Shown here: positions 49,813-59,500 of the stretch, piece after piece | How the letters are laid out: each line of letters begins with the position of its first letter | Numbering within the stretch: the first letter of the stretch is position 1 | Assembly: GCA_900323505.1 (NCBI GenBank) | Contig: OOIN01000039.1 | Coordinates: forward strand, 1-64,000 | Length of the DNA stretch: 64,000 nt | Direction of reading: 5' to 3' | From: Ustilago trichophora | Lineage: Eukaryota > Basidiomycota > Ustilaginomycetes > Ustilaginales > Ustilaginaceae | Program-made: the position numbers and the translations under genes | Notes under the pieces: model-generated | What the model was told of the DNA's origin: nothing | Seen by the model: only the letters and a program-made list of their open reading frames with translations | Databases searched by the model: none

Positions 49813-51519
49813 CTAGATAAGACCTTGCCTCTTGAGCAAGTCATAAGTCTTTTTCGTATACGTATTTCCATGTTCATCCTCCACCTCCTGTGCATCGACT
49901 CCCGCTTCACTCTGTTCCATCTTACCTTGTTTCCTCAACTTTTCCGCCAGAGCCAAGGCATCCGCGATCCTCGTCACGTCTCTGAACTGCACCGTATTGG
50001 GCAGACCCAAGGCGCGCATCCCGAACGCGTGCCTGCTCTCGGTGAAATGCTTCTCAAAGTTCTTCCTACCATGGTAGACGTGATCGGAACAGATTTCGCA
50101 CTTGAACTCGTTCCTCAATCCATGCAGTTTGTACAGCCAGAATGGAATCGGACGTCCATCCCATCCAATCGGCAGCTTCAGAGGGTTGTAGACTCGACCG
50201 TTACCGTCGTCGTCGAGATCTTCGTCCATGTTGGTGGTAGACGCATCGGTAGAGTCGAGCCCAGAGGTGGGGTTGAGCGCAGACATTCGATTCAGCTCGT
50301 CTTCCGCCGCTTCGGCTTCGGCTTGTCGTTCGCGGTCGGTGAGCGCGGCTTTGCGCTCCACGTTGGATTTCGTGTCGGAGCGGATGTTGGAGAGTTCAGA
50401 GGCGAGGGCACGGATGATGGCTTCTTCTCGTGCGGTCGCTTTGGCACGGAAACGATTCTTGATGCGTTCCGCTTCGCTTTGTCCTCCTCCTCCTCCGTTG
50501 TGGTTGGAGGGTGCTGTGACAGATGCGTCGGTACCGTTCTGCTCGGACTGCGCTAACCGGGCGGCTGCTTTGAGATGCTTTGGTGACTTGAGATGGGCAT
50601 CGTAGACCGTCTGCTTCGAGTAGAATCTTCGACAAGCTGCACACCAGATCCCTTCACCGCCTTCTCCACTTTGCGCTGATGCAGCTGCTACTGACGCAGC
50701 TTTGCCTTTGCCACCACCAAACACCTCCGCACCCTGCTCTTCCCATCCTTCCACTTGACCCTGTTCCCAAGCTTCCTCAAAATCTGCCACAGCCTTCGTC
50801 GTCAGCTCATCCACGTTGGCTAGCGGCTGCGTCTTGCGCAAAAACGCATCGAGATACCTTCGCAGGTCGATGAGATAGTTCCTGTACGCCTCGGCCTTCT
50901 TGGTGTGATTCGGGATGGGCGAAGACGGCCCAGCCAGCTTGTCAAAGTCGTCGATGTAGGCGAGATACGAGATGCGCTTCGCCCCCTTGAGGTTGAGATA
51001 TGCCTCGTGGTGCAGATGCAGATCCAAGAATCTTCCGGCCATCTCTTCACCCGAAAACATCCTGTCGATAAAGTCCGATCCCGCTGCATCCATATACCCT
51101 GCCGCTGCGGTCTCGTCGATGCGAGCAGCAGATGAGCTGGCACCAGATTCTAGCGCGGTAAAGTCGACAGAAAAGTTGTCTGGCAGTGCACCGGGATACT
51201 TGTCGTGATACTCTCGAATGCGACCGAGGCGCTCATAGAACTCGCCGAATGCATCGCCGTCGTCGCGGGTCGAAGAGAGCGCTTCCAGCTCTCGCTGGCG
51301 GTCACCGTATTCATCGGCGTAGAAGCGGTCGAGGTACTGATAGCGAGAGGCGACACGGTCGAGCAGATCGGATGCCTTGTGTGCGCGCTTGAGCTTATCC
51401 TTGTGCGTGAGGGAAGAGGTGGACGAAGAGGAGAGGAGAAGGTCGACCAGTGCTTGTTGATATCGTTCGGCTTCTTCGTGGGTCTGACGAGCCACCTCGA
51501 TGAGGGATGTGTCTGCCAT
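49813..51519 (-). CDS. Splicing factor SF3A subunit 3 (SF3a60/Prp9), 568 aa
   Basis: Part of the U2 snRNP SF3a complex needed for branch-site recognition. The N-terminal helical region (HEEAERYQQALVDLLL; KASDLLDRVASRYQYLDRFY) matches the SF3a60 N-terminal family. A first C2H2 finger is near 293 (CAACRRFYSKQTVYDAH then LKSPKH) and the C-terminal U1-like finger near 470 (CEICSDHVYHGRKNFEKH then FTESRH), followed by the conserved GMRALGLPNTVQFRDVT and the terminal YTKKTYDLLKRQGLI. The first in-frame ATG giving MADTSLIEV was used instead of one 8 codons upstream. Divergent from the eIF4A-III gene: two splicing-linked genes share about 280 bp. Confidence 0.94.
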   Translation of the reverse strand: MADTSLIEVARQTHEEAERYQQALVDLLLSSSSTSSLTHKDKLKRAHKASDLLDRVASRYQYLDRFYADEYGDRQRELEALSSTRDDGDAFGEFYERLGRIREYHDKYPGALPDNFSVDFTALESGASSSAARIDETAAAGYMDAAGSDFIDRMFSGEEMAGRFLDLHLHHEAYLNLKGAKRISYLAYIDDFDKLAGPSSPIPNHTKKAEAYRNYLIDLRRYLDAFLRKTQPLANVDELTTKAVADFEEAWEQGQVEGWEEQGAEVFGGGKGKAASVAAASAQSGEGGEGIWCAACRRFYSKQTVYDAHLKSPKHLKAAARLAQSEQNGTDASVTAPSNHNGGGGGQSEAERIKNRFRAKATAREEAIIRALASELSNIRSDTKSNVERKAALTDRERQAEAEAAEDELNRMSALNPTSGLDSTDASTTNMDEDLDDDGNGRVYNPLKLPIGWDGRPIPFWLYKLHGLRNEFKCEICSDHVYHGRKNFEKHFTESRHAFGMRALGLPNTVQFRDVTRIADALALAEKLRKQGKMEQSEAGVDAQEVEDEHGNTYTKKTYDLLKRQGLI

Positions 51520-51801
51520 CTTTTGCTCTCGATCCTTCTTCACTTGTGAAAGGAGAGGATTGGGTGAGGATGGTTAGAGATGGTAGAGTGGAGAAAGGGA
51601 AGGATCGAGTCGAAGCAAAAGAGGGTTCAAGTCTTTCGACATCCGCAATCCGAAATTGTTGGCTCGACACGTCACGTGCGCTGGGATTTTTGGTGGCCAC
51701 TCTTGGACTCCACATCTTGCCGCTCTTCCTCTTCTTCTTCCTGCTACACCACCATCACCACCACCATCACCCTACACCACACGTTCGTCTCGCTCGCAAC
51801 C

Positions 51802-52995
51802 ATGTCGGGCGGAATCAATGCAGGCGACAACAAGCTCACCTTCGAGTCCTCGGAAGAGGTCAAGGTCGCTACCACCTTTGACGCCATGGGACTCAAGGAA
51901 GATCTTCTCCGTGGCATCTATGCATACAACTTTGAAAAGCCTTCCGCCATCCAGCAGCGTGCCATCCTGCCCATCATCCGAGGTCGCGATGTCATCGCAC
52001 AAGCACAGTCCGGTACGGGTAAAACAGCCACATTCAGCATCTCGATGCTCCAATCCATCGACACCACTCTTCGCGAGACGCAGGCGCTCGTTCTCAGTCC
52101 GACACGCGAGTTGGCCATCCAGATCCAGTCGGTTGTCCTCGCACTCGGAGATTATCTCAACGTTCAATGTCACGCATGTATCGGTGGTACAAGCGTCGGT
52201 GAAGACATTCGAAAGCTAGACTACGGTCAGCACATTGTGTCTGGCACTCCCGGTCGAGTTTACGACATGATCCGACGCCGACATCTCCGCACCAAAAACA
52301 TCAAATTGCTCATTCTCGACGAATCTGACGAGCTACTCAACATGGGCTTCAAAGACCAGATCTACGACGTATACCGCTACCTCCCGCCTTCCACCCAAGT
52401 CGTCCTCCTCTCGGCCACTTTGCCACAAGACGTCCTCGAAATGACCTCCAAATTCATGACCGATCCCGTCCGCATCCTCGTCAAGCGAGACGAGCTGACC
52501 CTCGAAGGCATCAAGCAATTCTTTGTCGCCGTCGAAAAGGAAGAATGGAAGTTTGACACGCTCTGCGATCTCTACGACACCTTGACTATCACCCAAGCCG
52601 TCATCTTTTGCAACACCCGCCGCAAAGTCGACTGGCTCTCTGCCAAGATGAAGGAGAACAATTTCCAAGTCTCGTCCATGCACGGCGAAATGCAGCAGAA
52701 GGAGAGGGACGAAGTCATGGCCGAGTTCCGACAAGGTAGCTCTCGAGTCCTCATCACAACCGATGTTTGGGCAAGAGGCATCGATATTGCAAACATCTCG
52801 CTCGTGATCAACTACGATCTCTCGACCAACAGGGAGAACTACATCCACAGGATTGGCAGGAGTGGAAGATTCGGCAGGAAAGGTGTAGCCATCAACTTTG
52901 TCACCGTCGACGACGTTAGGCTTCTCAGGGACATTGAACAGTTTTACAGCACTCAGATCGATGAGATGCCGGTCAAGCTGGAGGATATGCTCTAA
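51802..52995 (+). CDS. FAL1: DEAD-box RNA helicase eIF4A-III/FAL1, 397 aa
   Basis: ATP-dependent RNA clamp of the exon junction complex; its yeast relative Fal1 works in 18S rRNA maturation. All motifs are in place: Q motif near 47-52 (PSAIQQ), Walker A AQSGTGKT (68-75), PTRELA, DESD (173-176; the Ser variant is usual in this subfamily where eIF4A has DEAD), SAT (204-206) and [11 protein letters not shown] (349-359). The C-terminus [12 protein letters not shown] is typical. CACC-rich DNA precedes the ATG, whose context (CAACCATGTC) fits. The frame is open further upstream but that part is untranslated-type sequence. Single exon. Confidence 0.95.
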   Translation: MSGGINAGDNKLTFESSEEVKVATTFDAMGLKEDLLRGIYAYNFEKPSAIQQRAILPIIRGRDVIAQAQSGTGKTATFSISMLQSIDTTLRETQALVLSPTRELAIQIQSVVLALGDYLNVQCHACIGGTSVGEDIRKLDYGQHIVSGTPGRVYDMIRRRHLRTKNIKLLILDESDELLNMGFKDQIYDVYRYLPPSTQVVLLSATLPQDVLEMTSKFMTDPVRILVKRDELTLEGIKQFFVAVEKEEWKFDTLCDLYDTLTITQAVIFCNTRRKVDWLSAKMKENNFQVSSMHGEMQQKERDEVMAEFRQGSSRVLITTDVWARGIDIANISLVINYDLSTNRENYIHRIGRSGRFGRKGVAINFVTVDDVRLLRDIEQFYSTQIDEMPVKLEDML

Positions 52996-53306
52996 GTTGA
53001 TACGCTCTTGTTTAACCATCCACACGTCTTCAGCATACCATTCTTGTCTCTCTCGTCGCACTTGTACTTTTAGTTATCTCGGTTCATCCAACAACAATGT
53101 TCTTGGTGTTGATCTTTGCGTCCATATCTCGTACCGCTTGGGTTGCTGGTCTGGTCTGCCCCTCTTGTTGAGAAAAGTGGAAGCATTCATAACAATCGCA
53201 TAGAAGGCTCTTCCATCTTGATCCCTTTCACATTGTCATCTTTTGTTACCAAACGTAGCCGATCCCCCTCATCCTCGTCCTCCTGAAGCCGGGTTTCAAC
53301 TACTCT
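52996..53306. other. 3' intergenic region, no gene seen
   Basis: About 310 bp between the eIF4A-III stop and the stop of the secreted-protein gene on the other strand. Only short ORFs. Confidence 0.4.
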
Positions 53307-53921
53307 TCAGATAACACCTTTGCTAACACCAATGGCGGTGTACATGGCACCCTCCCTAGACGATTGCAGGAAATCATCCAACGTCGGTTCTCTTCTCCTA
53401 CCACCTTTCCCCCTCGCATTGTCCTCTTGAATACCGTTCCATGCCGTACCTGCCAATCTAGTTCCTTGATAAGTGGCGATCTACACCGACCAAATCCACA
53501 CAAAAACCGTTGTCAGTCTTGTTCTATTCTCTTTTGTCCAGTATGAATTGCTAACGCTGAGTGCGAGAAGATGGGAGAAACTTACCGAAGGCCCATAGCC
53601 AAAGCCAGTCTCAGGACGCGCTATACTACCGGTTCGATACAGTTGATCTTTGACGTATCGCTCGGAGGAGATGGGCAGCAAGCTAGGTCCGTGCAGTGCG
53701 GAACTCCTAACGACGCTCGTGGGGGGAGTGGGGGTAGTGGAAAAAGCTTTCTTGAGAGAGTTGAAGAGACTTTGAAAGCTACCGCGTCCTACACTACTGC
53801 CACCTCTGCCGCCTCTAGCACCGCCCTTGGGGATAGGCGTCGCCCCTGCTGGGACGAGAAGATGAAGCAAAGCAGCTACGAGGAGTAGAGGGAAAAGGGA
53901 GAGAAGTGTTTTGTTGAGCAT
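53307..53921 (-). CDS. Predicted small secreted protein, 169 aa, one intron
   Basis: The ATG at 53921 begins a clear signal peptide: MLNKTLLSLFPLLLVAALLH then LLVPAGA. Exon 1 (53586-53921) continues with a Gly/Arg-rich patch and SFQSLFNSLKKAFST. The intron at 53481-53585 has GTAAGT and TAG ends; joining it keeps the frame and gives exon 2 (53307-53480), containing ATYQGTRLAGTAWNGIQ and EPTLDDFLQSSREGAMYTAI. Without splicing the frame stops soon after the boundary. No cysteine in the mature part and no known domain. In a plant-pathogenic smut this would be an effector candidate, which is inference. Another signal-peptide gene lies just upstream on the same strand. Confidence 0.7.
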
Positions 53922-54385
53922 TGTCGCGGTGAGGACGGGATGGGAGGTGAGGTGGTAAAGAGCAGAACGTAGGTGGCTTTATGGGAATGGAGCGCTGGTG
54001 GAATGAGATGGGGCGGACGGTTGCGTGCTCAACAAGGTCTCATTGTGGTCAAATCACAATGCAGGGGTGATGGGAGGACCCACCGGATGCTCTCCGGTGT
54101 GGTGGGATCAGGTCAAGAGGTTTTGCAACACACCGGATCGCATGTGATGAAAGGGTTGTGAGCTTCCGAGATCGGCTCACGATCATTAAATCATCATCCT
54201 CATCCCTTTTGTCACCTCTGACACGCGGTGTGAGTAGCACGACTCGACAAGTACTGTATCAAGAATACCTGTCCAACACCCAAATCACCACCGCATTCAC
54301 CACACAAAGCCGCCTTCAGTCTACTCAAACGCACGATGTTCGTAGAAAAAAGCACCTTTTTCTCATAGCAACCCCAAATAACATC
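53922..54385. other. Intergenic region, no gene seen
   Basis: About 460 bp between the two predicted secreted-protein genes; it should contain the promoter of the 169-aa gene. It has GC-rich CACCGGATG-type repeats near 54080-54140. Confidence 0.4.
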
Positions 54386-55612
54386 TCACGTGGACTTACT
54401 AGACGACCCCACACCATCGCTCTTCTCACCCTCGCGAACATTTCCCAACCTAGCCCCGAAGCTCTTGTTGGACCTGAACGTATTCTTCTTCATCTTGTCC
54501 AACCATTTCTTTGGCGAGGCTACGATCAGGTTTTCACTTGCGCTTTTCCTCATCTCTCTGAACGAGGGAAGTTCCAACAGCTTTGCCTTTCCTTTGGGAG
54601 GTTTGGTGAGAGCTTTGGATTCTTGAGAAGACCAATTGGGTTGATCTGCCCATTGGATCCAGTCTTTGTTTCTTCTCGTTGAGGTGTTTTCTTCTTCGAT
54701 GTCCTTTTGTAAGGCCTTCCCCTCAGCCTCAGCCTCTGCTTGTGCTTGTGCTTCCGACGAGGACGCTCTCCAAACAGGCTCGCCGTACGGACCCGCCAAA
54801 ACCTCCTCCAGCAACTTATCCGGATACACCCTCAGCTCCCCCTCTCCCCTCGGCCCCGTCACCGGCAACACACTCACATGACTCAGAACCACCTTATCCT
54901 TCGACCTATACACCGCCTTCTCCCCCTCTGCACCCAACTCCAGAGCGATAGGACGATGTTTGAACAACCCGGCATCTGTATCTCGAGGAGGGATGTGGTT
55001 GAGCGATTCCACCCAAGGTACGTGCCTTTGCGGTGCTGCGGGGGGTGGATCGAAAGGGATCGTTCGAAAGTAGTGTGAGTTTCCCGAGGCATCGCGAAGC
55101 ACTCCGAATCCGCGTACTGTTCGAAGGCCTGCGTTTGCAATTGATTGCGATGCTGAAGTGGAAGTGATCAGATGCGATCCGGTGACTAACCTTCCTTCAG
55201 GGATGGGCTTGGTTAACAAAAGCACATGCCCAGGTGCAGGAATAGGAAAAGTTAGTCGTCCGGAAGAATCTGCCCCTTGAATCAGCCCCTTAACCCTCGC
55301 GATGTTTAGATGGGCTATATCGTCAGCTTGACTCTCCTCAAAGAACAACAACGACGACAACGATGAAAAGAATAAAGGGGAGAGAGAAGGAAAACTCACA
55401 TAAAGATTTCGAGGAATCAATCCAACCATCCCTCTCTCAGAAGCTGGAACATTAGGAAAAGATACCTCGAGTCTCTCCTCGGCCGAACGAGCCATACGAG
55501 ACATACGATCCATTGAGGACCAAAGAGCCTCTGCTGCATCACGATCGTAAGTGAACCTCGTGGATGGAGCTGTGACACAGGAGATGAAAAAGATGAGGCA
55601 GAGGAAGAGCAT
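54386..55612 (-). CDS. Predicted secreted protein of unknown function, about 408 aa
   Basis: The ATG at 55612 starts MLFLCLIFFISCVTA, a compact signal peptide; an in-frame ATG seven codons earlier would weaken it. The mature protein has no family I recognise: LTFPIPAPGHVLLLTKPIP, then IPFDPPPAAPQRHVPWVE, then a Gln/Ala/Glu repeat (EAQAQAEAEAEG) and a basic Ser-rich tail. A stretch encoding SFPSLSPLFFSSLSSLLFFEE (about 55334-55399) begins GTGAGT and is pyrimidine-rich; it could be a 66-bp in-frame intron ending at GAGGAG. Splicing it would remove this hydrophobic insert without breaking the frame. Few cysteines. Effector candidate by location and signal only. Confidence 0.65.
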   Translation of the reverse strand: MLFLCLIFFISCVTAPSTRFTYDRDAAEALWSSMDRMSRMARSAEERLEVSFPNVPASERGMVGLIPRNLYVSFPSLSPLFFSSLSSLLFFEESQADDIAHLNIARVKGLIQGADSSGRLTFPIPAPGHVLLLTKPIPEGRLVTGSHLITSTSASQSIANAGLRTVRGFGVLRDASGNSHYFRTIPFDPPPAAPQRHVPWVESLNHIPPRDTDAGLFKHRPIALELGAEGEKAVYRSKDKVVLSHVSVLPVTGPRGEGELRVYPDKLLEEVLAGPYGEPVWRASSSEAQAQAEAEAEGKALQKDIEEENTSTRRNKDWIQWADQPNWSSQESKALTKPPKGKAKLLELPSFREMRKSASENLIVASPKKWLDKMKKNTFRSNKSFGARLGNVREGEKSDGVGSSSKST

Positions 55613-56549
55613 TTTTGGTCTTCCCAAGGCCAAAAGGAGGGGGGGTTGGGGTTGGAATGATTGTCAAATGGAAAGAGAGAATGGAATGAGAAACGATGTG
55701 TTTGGGACGGGAAGAATCAAGAACCCCAATGACGGATTTATACAATCTCCACACATTAGGAATGTAATTGACGGATCGTCAAAACAGTATCAGTAACACT
55801 GTACCGTATGTACAGTACTGTAACTCAGAAAGAAAAATCCGTCTTGTCGTCAGGCGTCACACATCTTCCCATCCCTCCCCACTCTTCGCCAAGTCATCCA
55901 TCATCACAAAAAATCGCCACCAATCCTACTTTACTTTTTCTTTTTCTATCCGCAATTCACACCCCACATCAATATCAGTCGAGACGAACCATCGAAACAG
56001 TATATCGTGGGAAAACTCCCAACCCCCATAGCCGCCCAACACACCATCGCATCCTCTTCCTCTTCCATACAGCATGTTCCCACCGATCATAAAGGTCAAA
56101 ATCAAATCGTGATCAACCGTCAATCCTCCCATCCAACCCCCCCCCCCCCCCCCCCCTGGGCGAAAAACCACAACCTTCGATCTACACAACACCTCTCCAC
56201 ACATCGCTGACTTGATGTGGCGTGTGACAAACTTGAAAAATTCCCATCCCGCCTAGCTCGAAGCTGTACCTTTACTGACAAGAAACAGCTCTCGCCACGG
56301 TCAAAACAAGTTACAACACCGAAAAACGGTGATCCCCACCAAACTGCTCACACCACACCGATCAAGGTTTCAAAGTACATCTATCGATTAAACCGAACGC
56401 TGTGTACGAGTGCCATAATTGACCAAATGAATGTATGCAGGATGATCTGTGGCAGTCTTCCTATCAAAGGAAGTGATTGCTGTGTGATGTGATGTGAGAA
56501 AATGAGCGGAAAAAAAAATAATGATAAATGTGAATGGTGTGTGTTTTCT
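55613..56549. other. Intergenic region with poly-C tract
   Basis: About 940 bp between the secreted-protein gene and the 3' end of the large orphan gene. It holds TGTACAGTACTGTA (about 55808-55821) and a run of 20 C at 56137-56156. No gene is recognised. Confidence 0.5.
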
Positions 56550-59500
56550 TTACGACCTCAAACCCTGGATAGGTCTCTGCGATGACACCTGTTGATGATG
56601 AAATCCACTCCGATCGGCATTTGTGATCGTCTGAGCCGTTCTTGGCCTGGTACTAGGTCGAGGAGGTGCAGGGAGAGGTTTGAACCCTCCTCCTTCTGCT
56701 TCCTCCCTCTGATCCCAAGATTTGCCCGAAACGTCTCTCTCCATCCTCTGACTTCCAAACGATTGCCCCCTCTCGCCCATGCCTGGCCTCGTCATCGCTG
56801 GATGCTGTCCACTAGTCATCCTCGCACTGTTCAAACGTACCTGCTCCCTGCTGGGATACTGAGACTCTCCCCAAGCATCCGCAGTAAAAGGCCGTTGCCT
56901 CCCTCCTCCTCCTCCTCCTCCATCTTCGATCGTCCTACTTCTCTGCCTTCTCGCCTGCCTTCCACCATCTGCAAACGAAGAAGGCGTCAAGATCGGCCCT
57001 GCAAACGATTTTTGAGTTCGCAACTGCTGCACGTGTGGGCTTTGCTCAGAAGCACTTCTGGCAAGATACTCCAGCTTGATACTTTCCGAAGCCGTTGGAG
57101 GCCTGGAACTCGAACCGGAACGATTCTGGTTGGAGAGCAAACACTTTACCGCGCTACCGGACTCTTGTCTCTGACATTGCTCGGAAGACGCAACCGAAGC
57201 AGAGGAATGCATCGAGACGCTCCTCTGCCTCGTCTCCTCGTCGTTCGAACTACCTCGAACCACCACATTGGCCTGAAGCAACGCAGGATCAATTCGACTC
57301 CTCCTAGCTAACCCAGCAGGTAGACTGATCGGAATCAGCTTGCGCCCATTGATGAGCATAGGTTTGGCAAGCTGTACGCTACCACTGCTGATCGAAGACG
57401 CGCTGAGCGACGTCATGGATGCCTTTTCTTGCAGCTTGTTGCTGGATCCCAAGTCAAGTTGCAGAGCGGGAGCAACAGCAGCGGGAGTCAAGGTGGTGCC
57501 GAACGGTCGAAGCTGACGCTGAGTAGCGGCAGAGAGAGAGGCAGCGGCAGAGGCAGAGGCAGGGTTGGCTTGTCCGAATTGGGCAGAGACGGGGGACGCT
57601 TGCAGATGCATTCGTGCGAGGGAAGCGTCGCCGATGGGGTGGGTGGTGTCTCGGCCAGGAGTGGCGGGCTGGGAGCAGAAGCTAGAGTCGGCAGAGGTGA
57701 TGCTGGTGGCGGATGCGGCGGTGCGCGAGGGTTGTCGGAGGGGACTGTTGTAGCTACCAACTCCCGAAGCAGCGTGAGTGCGTCGGATGGGGGATGCTGG
57801 TTGGTAGGCTTCGGGTCCAAGCTGCTTGTTGGACCGCCGGCTGGAAGCTGGAGAAGCAGTGCTCGTACCCATCCCATCCTCATACGGATACGTCGCAGAG
57901 CGAGGCGAATCGATCGAGCTACTCGCTGCCACCGCTTTACTAGCCAACGTCGGCACCATCTGCTTCTTTACCAGATTCAGCAGCCTCGACTTTCTCGCCC
58001 GTTCCGGATTCAGCAACGTTGCCGAACACGAAAACCTCAACGGCACCAACCGCCTCGCTCCGCCACCATTACTACCATATCCATTCTCCTGTTCAACAAC
58101 ACGATAGGCAAACTTCCAAGCCAATCTACCCTTTCTCTCATACCCGGAAACCTGATGGCTTCCCAGCGTCTTGAGCGAAAGCGCCGCCTGACGGGTCAAC
58201 AGATCCGCCTTGACATCCTCGCCTACAGTCAGATGTTTGAGCAGAACCGAATGTTCCTTTTTCGATGCTTCCGAGAAGACAGAGTCGTTGGAACGCATCT
58301 CCTCCGAAGCAGCGGGACCAAATTCGAGCGTACCCGACTGTTCGGCTTCGGAATCCTTGTCGCCTCTCGATTTGGGTCGTTTGGGTGTGAGGGAACGTGC
58401 GGCTTCGGTACCTTCTACGAGCTGTTCGGGTCGTCCAAAGGGATCGTAGGCGAGATAGGTCATGTTGATTTGACAGATGCGACCATGGTCGCCTTCGAGA
58501 TGCAGAGTTAGGCCGGTGTTGAGGTACGAGGCCCATCCCGCACCGCTGTTGCCGCTAGACTTGGATGCGGAACCTGCGCCACGGCTCTTGGGACGGGGAA
58601 AGGCGACGGTGTTGCGAGGCGTGACGGGGAGAGAGCTGTTGGTGGTGGCGGGAGAGCTGGCGGAGCAGATGGATGAGCCAGGCGTGGGTTGCATGTAGAG
58701 GGGTGAGTGGAGCTCCGAGCTTGAAGCAGAGACTTGGCTTGGATGTCGGTGGGCCACCATCGAGTGTGCGGCTGTGGTGGTGGTGGTGGCGGTGGATAGT
58801 CCCAAGGCTACACCGGGTCGGTGAATGGATGCAGGCGAAGGGATACCTCTTGAGGCATTGACTGCAGCCTGCATATTGGTCGCTTCGGAACGATCCGACT
58901 CGCCCAGCGTGCGGGATCGAAAGCGACGACCAAAGAAAGGCGCCCTGCCATCCATCTGGGATGTCGAAGGGCGACGATCGGTAGCAGGATTGCTCAACGT
59001 TCCCGGCAGAGGTGGCACCGGATGTTGAGCATGCAGAGCCTGCTCCGAAGGGAACAACGAGCTTGCATCGAGTCGCAATTTGGGCGTCGAAGCCACGCGT
59101 GCACGCAGCAGCCTGGACGTAGTCGATCTGCTGTTGCCCACCTCGCCGACATTGCTACCGCCAACCATCTTGTTGGCAGGAGCCAAGCTGTACGACTGCA
59201 CTTGGTATCTCACCGGCTCGGTAGGCGATACCATCGGCATGGGTGGTAAAGGCAGTGGCACGTTGTCGAAAGTATGAGGCGAGACTTGGCTTCCTTGACT
59301 GTAGACGTCTGCGGTGCTGGGACGACGACGAATCTGGCTAGCAGCATTAGCAGAGTGGTCAGCCCGTGTGGCGGTGAGGGTAGAGTTGAAGCTCGGAAAG
59401 GAGGGAAGGGAAGGAATGCTCAGAGCGTCGCTTTTATCCGAAGACGATGCACTGCGCTGGCCGCTGTTGCGAGTCAATGTGGTATCGACAGGATTGGGCG

